Of a stretch of DNA of 64,000 nt, positions 39,493-49,795 are shown piece by piece. Position numbers and translations under genes: made by a program. Position 1 is the stretch's first letter. Each line of letters begins with the position of its first letter. The notes beneath the pieces were generated by a model that was not told the origin of the DNA, searched no databases, and worked only from the letters and a program-made list of their open reading frames with translations. The stretch covers positions 1-64,000 of the forward strand of contig NZ_AUSW01000027.1 of assembly GCF_000471625.1 (NCBI RefSeq), written 5' to 3'. The stretch comes from Psychrobacter aquaticus CMS 56. Its GTDB lineage: Bacteria > Pseudomonadota > Gammaproteobacteria > Pseudomonadales > Moraxellaceae.

Positions 39493-39718
39493 AGTACACT
39501 CCTTGTACGGCTGACATTTATTATTAAAAGCTACTTTAGAATTATCATGAATAGTGTCTTGAATCAGCTTACTCTTATTTAGTCATAGTTTGGTGGATAC
39601 GTCAATGGAGATAATTTTTAATAAAAATTTATCAGTATTATGCGCTTCCAAACCGCTTTAATTTACTCAATAAAAAACCCCCAGTCTGAACTGACCCCCG
39701 AAACTTGGACGGTTTATT

Positions 39719-40504
39719 TTAATCTAAGGACTGAGTTCTGTACTGCACAGGGCTCAGTCCTTTTAGTTTCAATTGAATACGCTCATTGTTGTAATAATGA
39801 ATGTACTCATGGATTTGTTGCTCTAACTGCTCAATGGTTTGAGGTTTTTCAATATAAATGGTCTCACACTTTAATGTACCGAAGAACCCCTCCATGAGCG
39901 CATTATCCAAGCAGTTGCCTTTTCTACTCATGCTTTGCTTAATACCATGATACTTAAGTGTAGCGCTAAACTGCGCCATTTGGTAATGCCATCCTTGATC
40001 CGAGTGCAGCATTAACCTCTTATCCCGACACGCTTTAGTTTTTGTTAATGCACAATCTAGCATTTGACTCACCAAATCATAAGTTGGCCTTCTTGAGATC
40101 GTATAACTGACGACCTCATTGTTATAACAATCGAGTATGGGCGATAAATACAGCTTACTGTCACCTACCTTAAACTCAGTAATGTCGGTGAGCCAGCGCT
40201 TATGTGGTTGATCTGCATGAAACAGACGTTTTAAGTGATTCTTCACTATCTTGCCTTGTACCCCTTTATAGGAGCGGTACTTCTTGCGCCTTATCTTTGC
40301 GCTAAGCGTCATTTGACGCATAAGCTTAGCAATGAGCTTATGATTGTGATGAACCCCTACCGGCTTTAATGCGGCCGTTATTCTACGATAGCCATACCTG
40401 CCTTTATGCTGATGATACAGCGTAGCAATACGTAGCTTCAACTCAGCGTATTTGTCGTCACTCTCAAGCTTTGCTCTCTGATAATAAAAGACGCTTTTAG
40501 GCAT
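39719..40504 (-). CDS. IS3-family transposase OrfB (integrase core)
   Basis: OrfB carries the DDE catalytic domain: TDITEFKVGDSKLYLSPILD (first Asp), LMLHSDQGWHY (second Asp), and NALMEGFFGTLKCETIY (Glu), with the usual D-D-35-E spacing. The annotated ATG frame gives 261 residues starting MPKSVFYYQRAKLESD. In frame, coding continues upstream without stops to the AAAAAAG motif in orfA, so the active product is probably an OrfAB fusion. The upstream helix-turn-helix comes from orfA. It ends 32 bp from the left terminal repeat. Confidence 0.95.
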   Translation of the reverse strand: MPKSVFYYQRAKLESDDKYAELKLRIATLYHQHKGRYGYRRITAALKPVGVHHNHKLIAKLMRQMTLSAKIRRKKYRSYKGVQGKIVKNHLKRLFHADQPHKRWLTDITEFKVGDSKLYLSPILDCYNNEVVSYTISRRPTYDLVSQMLDCALTKTKACRDKRLMLHSDQGWHYQMAQFSATLKYHGIKQSMSRKGNCLDNALMEGFFGTLKCETIYIEKPQTIEQLEQQIHEYIHYYNNERIQLKLKGLSPVQYRTQSLD

Positions 40505-40545
40505 ACCTGAGACTTTAAGTAAGTCAGATAAACAGCAGTCATCTC

Positions 40546-41064
40546 TTAGCGCTTCGATGAGCCTTGCTTTCTGTCTGCTTGTTCCTCCGCTTTGAGCAAG
40601 GCATCGAGCTTTTTTAAGTAGGCAACCTCCGCACGCAAGTATTCATTCTCGCGCTTCAATTCAGCAAGACTCTTTTCATTATCTGGTTTGTTTGTGATCA
40701 TGGGCTTGCTCATGGCGCCTCTACTTTTATGTTTAGGAGTGAGTCCAGACATACCATAAAGCCTATACGCTTTGTGCCAGTGACTGATGAGCGCAGGTGA
40801 GCTGATGTTAAATTTAAGAGCAGTCTCAGATTGACTTAAGCCTTGCTCTAACATGACCATGATCACTTGGTGTTTAAACTCGCTACTGTATTTAGTTTTA
40901 TTGGCCTTAGGCTTAATTGCATCTATGCCGCCGTTTTGGTATTGGTAAATCCACTTAGATACTATCTTTTTATCAAGTTTAAACTTCTTTGCTGTCGCGA
41001 CGCCAGTATGTCCTCGCCTGTAGTATGCGATGATCTTGAGTTTAAAGTCTATGTTGTAACGCAT
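40546..41064 (-). CDS. IS3-family transposase OrfA
   Basis: This 172-residue DNA-binding protein has two helix-turn-helix-like units: RRGHTGVATAKKFKLDKKIV near residue 15 and GLSQSETALKFNISSPALIS near residue 75. A leucine-zipper-like coiled coil (LAELKRENEYLRAEVAYLKK) at about 132-152 is followed by the AAAAAAG codons. The C-terminus (KAEEQADRKQGSSKR) is the unshifted ending. This IS150-type layout (longer OrfA with two HTH) supports the subgroup. It starts 45 bp inside the right terminal repeat. Confidence 0.93.
   Translation of the reverse strand: MRYNIDFKLKIIAYYRRGHTGVATAKKFKLDKKIVSKWIYQYQNGGIDAIKPKANKTKYSSEFKHQVIMVMLEQGLSQSETALKFNISSPALISHWHKAYRLYGMSGLTPKHKSRGAMSKPMITNKPDNEKSLAELKRENEYLRAEVAYLKKLDALLKAEEQADRKQGSSKR
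40609..40615 (-). promoter_or_regulatory. Programmed -1 frameshift site (A6G)
   Basis: On the minus strand the orfA codons TTA AAA AAG contain A-AAA-AAG, the slippery heptamer typical of IS3 elements. A -1 slip enters a frame that reads through to orfB without a stop. Confidence 0.7.
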
Positions 41065-41188
41065 AAAAATACCCCATAAGTTGTGTCCAACTTATGGGGG
41101 GGCAGTTCAGTCATGATGACTAGAGGCTCTTTTTTATTAAAATATTTACGATCGTTAAATATTAAAAACTGGCTAGCGATACAAAAAT

Positions 41189-42406
<1,218 letters not shown>

Positions 42407-42597
42407 TCATCTCTATAACTTACTTATCTTGTATAAGATAAGACATGATATGCAATGCACGTTGACGCTTAATACCATCTGTCAGATCTAAAGTGAACCA
42501 GCTAAAACAATACGTCTGTCATTAAAGAGTATTGATAAATCCATTGCTATTCTTCTTTTGACAGACATACCACACTTATCCTAATACGGTATGTTCA

Positions 42598-44757
42598 TTA
42601 AGCGACTGAGTAAAAAGTCTCACCTGCGGCGGCCATATCGCGAATCTTTTGCGGCGCTTCATAGGCTTTGCCAAGATGTGCGTATTTTTCACACAATGCC
42701 AAATAGTTATCAAGACCCATTTGATCGACATAACGGCAAGGGCCACCGCGGAATGGCGGGAAACCTACACCCATAATCATTGCCATGTCGGCCTCGCTTG
42801 GCGTGCTCACGATGTTGTCTTCTAGGCAGCGTACAGTTTCATTACAGAAAGCCAGCATGGTACGATCGATAATCGCTTGATCATCAAAGGTTTGCTTGTC
42901 ACTGTCACTCGTCGCCTGTAGCAACTCATAAGTGGCGTCGTCAGCAGTTTTCTTTGGCTTACCGCGGCTGTCGGTTTCATACTTATAGAAACCAACGCCG
43001 TTCTTTTGACCTAGGCGATTGTTTTCATACAGATGCTGAATGGCACCTTTGTAGTCAGGCTTCATGCGATCAGGGAAACCATCCGCCATGACTTCTGCGC
43101 CATGGACGCCCGTATCTAGACCAACCACGTCGATTAAGTAAGCAGGACCCATTGGCCAGCCGAATTTTTCCATGACTTTGTCGACATGAGCAAAGTCAGC
43201 GCCTTGCTTAAGTAACAAGTCAAAAGCACCAAAGTATGGGAACAATACACGGTTCACAAGGAAACCTGGGCAATCATTGACCACAACTGGCACTTTACCC
43301 ATTTTAGAAGCTAGTGCAACCGTAGTTGCGATGGCTTCCTCAGAGGATTTCTCACCACGGATCACTTCTACCAATGGCATGCGGTGTACTGGATTGAAGA
43401 AGTGCATACCCACGAAGTTTTCTGGACGCTCAAGCGCTTCAGCTAAGAACGTGATAGAAATGGTTGAGGTGTTTGACGCTAGGATACAATCGTCTTTTAC
43501 CAAGCCTTCTACTTCTTTTAGCACCGCGCGCTTCACGTTTGGATTTTCTACGACGGCTTCGATAACAATATCAGTCTCGCTAAAGTCACCATAATTCAAA
43601 GTAGGACGGATACGGCTTAACGTTTCACCCATTTGCGTTGGGGTCATCTTGCCGCGATCCACCATTTTGCCAAGCAGTTTACTGGCTTCGCCCATACCAA
43701 GGTCTAATTGCTCAGACTTAATGTCTTTCATGATAATTGGCAAGCCTTTGCTGGCTGCCTGATAAGCGATACCGCCGCCCATGATACCAGCGCCTAGTAC
43801 AGCGGCTTCATTGATGTCATGTGCAAGCTTGCTGTGTTTTTTGGCCAGTTTTTTGACCAACTGATCGTTTAAGAACAAACCAACTAAGCTCTCTGCTTGC
43901 GGAGTTTTAGCGGCTTTAGCAAACCCAGCGGCTTCGACTTCAATCGCTTTGTCACGAGGTAAATTGACATGTTTTTCGATGGCTTCAATAGCCAGTGCTG
44001 GTGCTGGATACTGCTTAGGATTGGCTTTGGCAAAGATCATACCTTTGGCACTGTTGAATGCCATGGCTTGCTCAAGCTGGTTTAGCTTCACTGGAGCCAG
44101 TTTTTCTTCGCGTTTCGCTTTCCAATCAAGCTCACCTGAGATACATTTTTTGACCAAATCAATCGCCGCATCTTGCAAGTCATCAGCAGGTACGGTTGCA
44201 TCAACCAAACCAAGCTTTAGTGCATCAAGCGGTTTTTTTGGTGTGCCAGTAGCGATAAGCTCAAGCGCATTATCGATACCAATGATACGAGTACTACGCA
44301 CCGTACCACCAAAACCTGGGAAAATACCCAGCTGAGTTTCTGGTAGACCGATAATCGCTTTGTCACTCATGACACGGTATTCACACACCAATGTCATCTC
44401 ACAGCCGCCGCCCATTGCCGCACCATTAATGGCAGCAACTTTTGGGAATGGCAGGTCTTCAAAACGATTAAAAGCGTCATTGACATGAATGACCCAATCT
44501 TTGATCTCGCTTTCTGATTTTTTGAAAGAACCCACAAACTCTGTGATATCAGCACCAGCGATAAACACGCTTTTGGCTGAGGTGACGATAAGACCTTTTA
44601 CGTCGTCAGCTTTTTCCAACGCGCTGACGGCTTCACCAAACTGTTTGTTGGTTTCGGCATCAAACTTATTCACGCTCTCATTTTCGGCGTTGTACTGCAT
44701 GTTGGCGATGCCATCCTCTAGCATTGTCACCGTGATGCGATTTCCTTGGTATACCAT
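42598..44757 (-). CDS. fadB: Fatty acid oxidation complex alpha subunit
   Basis: FadB is the multifunctional enoyl-CoA hydratase / 3-hydroxyacyl-CoA dehydrogenase of beta-oxidation. The N-terminal crotonase domain (~1-190) has [14 protein letters not shown] and [15 protein letters not shown] with the catalytic Glu residues (Glu near 119 in GGGCE and Glu in [15 protein letters not shown]). The dehydrogenase domain has the NAD-binding [17 protein letters not shown] near residue 317 and [17 protein letters not shown] with the catalytic His near 450. At 719 residues it is close to the E. coli size. A strong AAGGAG precedes the start. It is followed by fadA. Confidence 0.97.
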   Translation of the reverse strand: MVYQGNRITVTMLEDGIANMQYNAENESVNKFDAETNKQFGEAVSALEKADDVKGLIVTSAKSVFIAGADITEFVGSFKKSESEIKDWVIHVNDAFNRFEDLPFPKVAAINGAAMGGGCEMTLVCEYRVMSDKAIIGLPETQLGIFPGFGGTVRSTRIIGIDNALELIATGTPKKPLDALKLGLVDATVPADDLQDAAIDLVKKCISGELDWKAKREEKLAPVKLNQLEQAMAFNSAKGMIFAKANPKQYPAPALAIEAIEKHVNLPRDKAIEVEAAGFAKAAKTPQAESLVGLFLNDQLVKKLAKKHSKLAHDINEAAVLGAGIMGGGIAYQAASKGLPIIMKDIKSEQLDLGMGEASKLLGKMVDRGKMTPTQMGETLSRIRPTLNYGDFSETDIVIEAVVENPNVKRAVLKEVEGLVKDDCILASNTSTISITFLAEALERPENFVGMHFFNPVHRMPLVEVIRGEKSSEEAIATTVALASKMGKVPVVVNDCPGFLVNRVLFPYFGAFDLLLKQGADFAHVDKVMEKFGWPMGPAYLIDVVGLDTGVHGAEVMADGFPDRMKPDYKGAIQHLYENNRLGQKNGVGFYKYETDSRGKPKKTADDATYELLQATSDSDKQTFDDQAIIDRTMLAFCNETVRCLEDNIVSTPSEADMAMIMGVGFPPFRGGPCRYVDQMGLDNYLALCEKYAHLGKAYEAPQKIRDMAAAGETFYSVA

Positions 44758-45503
44758 TTGAAACTCCTTTCTATATAACGAAAGCTACGTTTTAGAGTAA
44801 AATAAATAGCCAGTTACTGTTAGTAAAATGGGTAATAGCACTTGTGCGCCTGTTTCGTTGTAAAGACCAACTAGCCAGCACACGAGTAAAGATGTCTTTA
44901 TTATCCAGCGCTCATGATCTTGTATTCACTGCTATGTACTTATTTTAAAGTTTTTCCACAAAATCATACGGCGCTTTATTTATATGCTACTGCTAAAAAT
45001 ACTGATGTAAAAAATAACGACTAAGACAAGGCCCAATACTGAACATGAATGATTCATTATCCTGAGTAAAACCCAGTAAGGTCAACATCAGACCGTTATC
45101 ACGTCAATTAGTGTAGGGGATTATACCCCTAGCTGTCACAAGCTAATGCCATACTCGCAAGTCACTCTTAAATCACTTATAGGCATTTATCTTATTTGTT
45201 TTCAATGAACACCATCTCAAAGATGATAAACAGTTGATGTCATTCAATTAATGTCGCTCACTTAGCTTGCGCCTTTATCAAAACATATTCAACCAGTGAG
45301 TAAAACTGCCAATGCGTAGTAAGGACTTGTGGTCTTATTTCAGCTGTACTTCTCTATTTTCAGATAAAGCGAAATAACAATATGCAAAAAACAATCAATT
45401 GATACGGTGTCTCACACAAGCGATATGACCTATCATGCTACACTAATACCGTTTTTAGCGTATCCCTGATAACTTTACTGTGTCCCTGATAAATGGTTGG
45501 ATT
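44758..45503. other. Long divergent region, fadB / ispA
   Basis: This 746-bp gap has no credible gene. The most notable item is a short palindrome gtagggg-attat-acccctag (about 45113-45131) that, read on the minus strand, contains a perfect TATAAT; it may be the fadB -10 box inside an operator. No matching -35 is obvious. The ispA-proximal part has no clear promoter that I can defend. Confidence 0.4.
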
Positions 45504-46592
45504 ATGACTGTTTCCCCTACTCCTAGCGCGACCTCTTTTGGCTTTATACCTTTTAACTCTGTCTCTTTTCAAAGCACTGAGCAATTTCATGGTGCTGTGC
45601 GTACGCAATTGGCTCACGATATCGAGGTACTATTTGCTTATGCCGAGCTACCAAGCCCACTGGTCGATGCCTGTCGCTATGTGATGACGGGTCATGGCAA
45701 ATTGGTACGTCCACTATTGGTTGCCAGTGCGTTTGCCAGTATCCATAGCAGTAATAGTGAACGTACAGACCAGTACAATGACGGCGTCGATACTCTTGAT
45801 AGTTTTGCTAATCACTCACCTCAACCTGACAGCATGCTAAGTTCTGATCTGGATTCATTGTTAGAAAACGACTCAGACTATGATATGTCGCGGCGAGCGG
45901 CGTTGGCGGTGGAGCTGTTGCATACTTATTCACTCGTACATGATGATTTGCCATGTATGGACGATGACGAGCTACGCCGTGGGCAGCCGACGTGTCATAT
46001 CGCTTTTGATGAAGCGGCGGCGCTGCTGGCAGGAGACGTGTTGCAGACCCTCGCCTTTGAAGTATTGACCGCAGAGATGCCCACCTTTGCGCCGTTCGAT
46101 GCAACTATCGCAAGCCAGCTATTGGCTATATTTGCCCCGCGTGCACGGCGTATGGTGTCGGGTCAAATGCTCGATCTCAATGCAGAAGCCAGTACGGACA
46201 TCTCTCAAGAGAATTTAGAAGCCATTCACCGTGACAAAACAGGCGCATTAATTGAGGCGGCCATGCTTATGGGCGGTATTTGTGCGGGCGCTACTGCCCC
46301 GCAGCGCATGGCATTGCAAGAATGCGCGCAGCATATTGGCCTTGCCTTTCAGGTACAAGATGATATCTTGGATGTGACCACCAGCACCGATATGCTTGGC
46401 AAACCTGCAGGTAGCGATGAAAAGTTGGACAAATCCACCTATGTAAAATTGATGGGTGTCGATGATGCGACCAGCTATGCGCAGTCACTGTTTGAGGATG
46501 GACGCGCAGCCATCAGTCGAGAGCTTAGCGACAGTCAAAACAACGATGCTTTACTGGCATTAATAGAATGGCTATGGGCTCGTAAAAAATAG
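45504..46592 (+). CDS. ispA: Polyprenyl synthetase (farnesyl diphosphate synthase type)
   Basis: IspA condenses IPP with DMAPP and GPP to farnesyl diphosphate for quinones and undecaprenyl phosphate. Starting at ATG 45504 gives 362 residues. The first aspartate-rich motif is HDDLPCMDDD at 146-155 and the second is VQDDILD near 285. A polar ~45-residue insertion (residues ~82-127, SNSERTDQYNDGVDTLDSFA and on) splits the usually adjacent LRPLLV and ELLHTYS segments. A GTG at 45480 would add 8 residues. The short-chain class is inferred from sequence type; geranylgeranyl products cannot be excluded. Confidence 0.9.
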   Translation: MTVSPTPSATSFGFIPFNSVSFQSTEQFHGAVRTQLAHDIEVLFAYAELPSPLVDACRYVMTGHGKLVRPLLVASAFASIHSSNSERTDQYNDGVDTLDSFANHSPQPDSMLSSDLDSLLENDSDYDMSRRAALAVELLHTYSLVHDDLPCMDDDELRRGQPTCHIAFDEAAALLAGDVLQTLAFEVLTAEMPTFAPFDATIASQLLAIFAPRARRMVSGQMLDLNAEASTDISQENLEAIHRDKTGALIEAAMLMGGICAGATAPQRMALQECAQHIGLAFQVQDDILDVTTSTDMLGKPAGSDEKLDKSTYVKLMGVDDATSYAQSLFEDGRAAISRELSDSQNNDALLALIEWLWARKK

Positions 46593-46662
46593 TTTAGCAA
46601 ATAGCATCTGAATAAAAAAAATCAGCAAATTTTATTACCCCAAAAGGTAGTGAGTGGTCGAC

Positions 46663-47481
46663 ATGGACAGTAACCCTACCCCGCGTATTTATCTTGGCAC
46701 TGGTGGCTATAGCGATACCGACTTGCTCGGCACGCTGTATTCCACTGGCACCAAAAAAACGGACTTTTTGCGCGAGTATGCCAAGCAATACGGCGCGGTC
46801 GAGATTAATAGCACATTCTACGCACCCATCGGACAAAAAGCCTTTGCTGGGATGGTTGACAAGGCGTATGTGCAAACAAATAGCCAATTAAAATTTGCTG
46901 TTAAACTCCATCAAGACTTTACTCATGCGCGTAAAGGCACAGCCGAACACGCGCAAGCGTTTTTGAATGCGCTATCGCCACTTATCGAAGCAAATGCTTT
47001 AGCGCCATTATTACTCCAGTTCCCACATGGCTTTGATCGTACACGCGAGCATCGTCTCTATCTTGCCAATCTTGTCAGCTGGTTTAAAGACTATCCGTTG
47101 GCCGTTGAGTTTCGTCACAATGGTTGGCACACCCCGCAAGTGGTCGATAGTTTTCGCGAGCAAGGTTTGATTTGGTGCAGCGTTGATTATCCAAAAGTGA
47201 GCGGCCTACCGCCATCACGGCTGATATTTACTGAGCGCACAGGTTACCTACGTATGCACGGCAATAATCTAAACTGGTGGGATGCCATGAGCGCCAGCGA
47301 CCGTCATGATTATCGCTATAACGAGGCAGAAATGCAGGACTGGGCGCAGGCGATCGCCAATCAGCGCCAGCACTTTGATACGCTTTATATCTTCTTTCAA
47401 AACACCGTCAATGCGCATGCATACTATAATATTGCGATGCTCAGAGAGGCGCTGGGTAGATTCGAGTTTGAGGTGTTGTAA
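46663..47481 (+). CDS. DUF72 family protein
   Basis: This 272-residue TIM-barrel-like protein of the DUF72 (YecE) family has unknown biochemical role. Family features are YLGTGGYSDTDLLGTLY near the start, AVEINSTFYAPIGQKAFAGM, FAVKLHQDFTHAR, LLLQFPHGFDRTREH, LAVEFRHNGWH and the closing RMHGNNLNWWDAMS...YIFFQNTVNAHAYYNI. I chose ATG 46663; a GTG at 46654 is possible. It lies 70 bp after ispA on the same strand. Its last ~130 bp are duplicated twice further downstream, marking this 3' end as a recombination point. Confidence 0.88.
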   Translation: MDSNPTPRIYLGTGGYSDTDLLGTLYSTGTKKTDFLREYAKQYGAVEINSTFYAPIGQKAFAGMVDKAYVQTNSQLKFAVKLHQDFTHARKGTAEHAQAFLNALSPLIEANALAPLLLQFPHGFDRTREHRLYLANLVSWFKDYPLAVEFRHNGWHTPQVVDSFREQGLIWCSVDYPKVSGLPPSRLIFTERTGYLRMHGNNLNWWDAMSASDRHDYRYNEAEMQDWAQAIANQRQHFDTLYIFFQNTVNAHAYYNIAMLREALGRFEFEVL

Positions 47482-47488
47482 TACTATA

Positions 47489-48331
47489 TTAGGATTCAAC
47501 TTTCCATACCGCAGCTTCACGTTGTGCAAACGCCTCAAAGCTACCCGCCTCTCTACCCGTCACCGTATGCACATTATCAGTAGTACGGTTTTCTACGCCT
47601 TCGCTAATCGCAATATCCAACTGGACAAGGACGTCAGCAAAGTCAGCCGCTACGCCCATTTCACGAAACATTTCACCCAATTTACGAGCATCTAATCGCT
47701 TGTGTGAGATAGGACGACCAATGGCATCACTGACAATCTGAGCGACTTCATCATAACTAATAGCCGCAGGTCCCGTCAGTATCAACTCAGTATGCGAGAA
47801 ATTTGGATCAGTTAGCGCCTCTACTGCAACGGTAGCGATATCTTCGGCATCGATAAATCCCACTTTTCCATCATCCGTCGCCGAACGAATCATATCCGCA
47901 TGACAAATACCCATCAGATGCTGAGACTCAGAAAAATTCTGCATAAACCAGCTAGGACGCAGTACGGTATAGGGCACAGATTGCTGCGCGAGCCACTCGT
48001 GTACCTGCCCCATCAATGGGCCACCCTGCTCAATTGAGGATGAACTAAGTAATACAAATCGCTCTACACCTGCGGCAATTGCCTGTTCAAGAAATGGACG
48101 CATGGCATCTAGAGACTCTACGGTATCGGCTGGCGCAATCAGATATACGCTCCTTACATCCTTTAGTGCTGCTACAAAGCTGGTCGCATCGTACCAATCA
48201 AATCTCACACGGTTTGGAGCATTAGTGGTACGTGATGCGGCTTTGACAGGGATGGCACGAGCTTCGAGTTGCTGAACAATACGGCGACCCGTCTTTCCAG
48301 TACCACCAGTGACTAAAATAGTATCACGCAT
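47489..48331 (-). CDS. NmrA-like NAD(P)-binding protein
   Basis: This 280-residue atypical short-chain dehydrogenase-type protein has the Rossmann motif ILVTGGTGKTGRRIVQQLEA at the N-terminus, RFDWYDATSFVAALKDV for the binding-pocket acidic strand, and VERFVLLSSSSIEQGG and YTVLRPSWFMQNFSE in place of the classical YxxxK. This fits the NmrA/ergot-type family, which includes quinone reductases and redox-sensing regulators. It overlaps the SnoaL-like gene by 8 bp, so the two form an operon. It is convergent with the DUF72 gene, 7 bp apart. Confidence 0.85.
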   Translation of the reverse strand: MRDTILVTGGTGKTGRRIVQQLEARAIPVKAASRTTNAPNRVRFDWYDATSFVAALKDVRSVYLIAPADTVESLDAMRPFLEQAIAAGVERFVLLSSSSIEQGGPLMGQVHEWLAQQSVPYTVLRPSWFMQNFSESQHLMGICHADMIRSATDDGKVGFIDAEDIATVAVEALTDPNFSHTELILTGPAAISYDEVAQIVSDAIGRPISHKRLDARKLGEMFREMGVAADFADVLVQLDIAISEGVENRTTDNVHTVTGREAGSFEAFAQREAAVWKVES

Positions 48332-48803
48332 GAGTACTCTCCCGTTTTGTATCAGACGTAGCAGTCACTGTGTCATTATCCATAATGGATAGCGCGACTA
48401 GCGGATTCCAATAGTCACGGTAGCGTTGTATTCTGCCATTGTGCATCGTAATGACTGATACATAACGTTGGTTATAAGGCTTGCCTGTTGCAGTGGCTTT
48501 ACCAATACAATCAAATTCAAGAATCACCGTTTTGCCATCCTCGCTTCGATACACTTGGGGCTCGCTGAATGAATCAATAGTGAGTAGTTCAGGTAGCCAT
48601 TTAAGATGATTGGCAATCGCACTTCTGCCTTTTAAAACATCAGGTATACTTGGTGGAGCAAAGGGAAACTCCATGACACCGTCTTCTGCGAACATCTCTG
48701 CAAAACTTTCGGTAGTAATGGTTAAGGATGAACCTAGCGCTTGAGCAATCATAGTTGAGAATGCAGGAACTAGATTGTTATTTTGTTTATGACCTGTTTT
48801 CAT
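48324..48803 (-). CDS. SnoaL/NTF2-like protein
   Basis: This 159-residue cone-shaped NTF2-fold protein has ESFAEMFAEDGVMEFPFAPP near residue 37, RSAIANHLKWLPELL, and a closing GRIQRYRDYWNPLVALSIM with the strand pattern of SnoaL/polyketide-cyclase-like domains. Such proteins often isomerise, hydrate or simply bind small hydrophobic molecules; the activity here is unknown. The start follows GAGGTGAAATC. A 22-bp perfect palindrome lies 17 bp upstream between it and the TetR gene, so repression by that regulator is expected. Confidence 0.8.
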   Translation of the reverse strand: MKTGHKQNNNLVPAFSTMIAQALGSSLTITTESFAEMFAEDGVMEFPFAPPSIPDVLKGRSAIANHLKWLPELLTIDSFSEPQVYRSEDGKTVILEFDCIGKATATGKPYNQRYVSVITMHNGRIQRYRDYWNPLVALSIMDNDTVTATSDTKRESTHA

Positions 48804-48820
48804 GATTTCACCTCATTTAG

Positions 48821-48842
48821 GATGGAACGATATCGTTCCATC
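48821..48842. promoter_or_regulatory. Perfect 22-bp palindromic operator
   Basis: The half-site GATGGAACGA is followed by TA and its exact complement TCGTTCCATC. It sits between the divergent SnoaL/NmrA operon and the TetR gene and is the likely binding site of that TetR protein. Confidence 0.75.
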
Positions 48843-48861
48843 CATATAGGATAACCTTCTT

Positions 48862-49548
48862 TTGACAAATTACAAGCATTTTCAAGCTGATTCTGTAAAA
48901 GATTCGAATGAATCCTCTGATAGCGATGACGTTAAACCAAATAATCCGACAGAAAGCCGCACAAAAAAACGTGCGCCGTCAGGAGCGGCGGTGATGCAAC
49001 CTGCCGTTACTGAGGCACTCACTCAGGCGCTGTTTACTGAATGGGCTATTAACGGATATGGTTCATTGCGCCTTGAAAAAGTGGCCAAACGTGCTGGAGT
49101 CGGAAAAGCGGCGCTATATCGACGCTGGCCGTCTAAATTTGCAATGGTCGTTGAGCGAATGGAGACTATCGGTATCGAGCTTATCGTGGAGCCTGATACC
49201 GGCTCACTATATGGTGATATCTACGAGACATTATTGACATTAAGACGGTTATTACGTCATCCTCTTATCGGTCGAATTTTACCGGATTTGCATGCTGAGA
49301 TGCGGCGCTCAAGCGATTTGACTGATGCCATCCGCGGACGTTTACAACAGCAACGTCGCGGGCATGCTGAGAAAATTTTTACTCGTGCCATCGCAAGAGG
49401 AGAGATACCAGCAGATGCCAATATTGAGCTGTTGAGTGATGCCATAGCAGGTTTGATCTACTGGCGTATGGTAGTGACAGGACAACGTGTCAATGAGGAT
49501 TACTTGAATGATGTGGCAAAAGCCATTGAAGCGATGGCTCGTTGTTAA
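48862..49548 (+). CDS. TetR/AcrR family transcriptional regulator
   Basis: This regulator has a TetR N-terminal DNA-binding domain: TEALTQALFTEWAINGYGSLR leading to the helix-turn-helix RLEKVAKRAGVGKAALYRRWPSK, then a ligand-binding domain ending RMVVTGQRVNEDYLNDVAKA. Start is uncertain. The longest frame starts TTG 48862 (228 aa) with a polar leader rich in S, D, N and K. ATG 48994 has AGGAG 8 nt upstream and gives 184 aa but removes the RTKKRAPSGAAV segment that often precedes helix 1. The ligand is unknown. The palindrome at 48821 is the expected operator. Confidence 0.85.
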   Translation: MTNYKHFQADSVKDSNESSDSDDVKPNNPTESRTKKRAPSGAAVMQPAVTEALTQALFTEWAINGYGSLRLEKVAKRAGVGKAALYRRWPSKFAMVVERMETIGIELIVEPDTGSLYGDIYETLLTLRRLLRHPLIGRILPDLHAEMRRSSDLTDAIRGRLQQQRRGHAEKIFTRAIARGEIPADANIELLSDAIAGLIYWRMVVTGQRVNEDYLNDVAKAIEAMARC

Positions 49549-49633
49549 TTTTATGCGTTTTTTGGTTATCAAATTTACTTAAAATAACGGTTATCAGGCT
49601 TTTATTATTGCCTTAACGTCCTTCATTGGAGCC

Positions 49634-49763
49634 GATTGCCAATCAGCGTCAGAACTTTGATACGCTATATGTCTTCTTTCAAAACACCGTCAATGCACCT
49701 GCCTATTATAATATTGCGATGCTGCGAGAAGCGTTGGCAGCGCATAACTTTGACATATTGTAA
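49634..49763 (+). pseudogene. Remnant of a DUF72 gene 3' end (tail copy B)
   Basis: These 130 bp encode ANQRQNFDTLYVFFQNTVNAPAYYNIAMLREALAAHNFDIL with a stop, colinear with the last ~42 codons of the DUF72 gene at 47352-47481 but clearly divergent (roughly 80% by eye). No upstream DUF72 sequence precedes it. Confidence 0.85.
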
Positions 49764-49795
49764 TTAATCTAAACCCTTAAATTAATAAGAGCGCT

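Larger units (their letters stand above)
39687..41109 (-). mobile_element. Complete IS3-family (IS150-type) insertion sequence
   Basis: This 1423-bp element has imperfect terminal inverted repeats of about 26 bp: TGAACTGACCCCC... at the left and, in reverse complement, TGAACTGCCCCCC... at the right. It is flanked by the 3-bp direct repeat gtc (39684-39686 and 41110-41112). It contains overlapping orfA and orfB, with an A6G slippery site. Intact ends, duplication and reading frames suggest a recent, probably active insertion. It sits in the loop/stem of the fadA terminator. Confidence 0.93.
39672..41135 (-). terminator. fadA terminator, split by the IS element
   Basis: Joining 39672-39686 to 41113-41135 (removing the IS and one target copy) rebuilds a hairpin. 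On the minus strand A6 precedes a CCTCTAGTCA arm, then tca, then TGACTGGGGG, then T6 (with G-T pairs). That is a convincing intrinsic terminator about 50 bp after the fadA stop. The IS separates the two arms. Confidence 0.7.
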
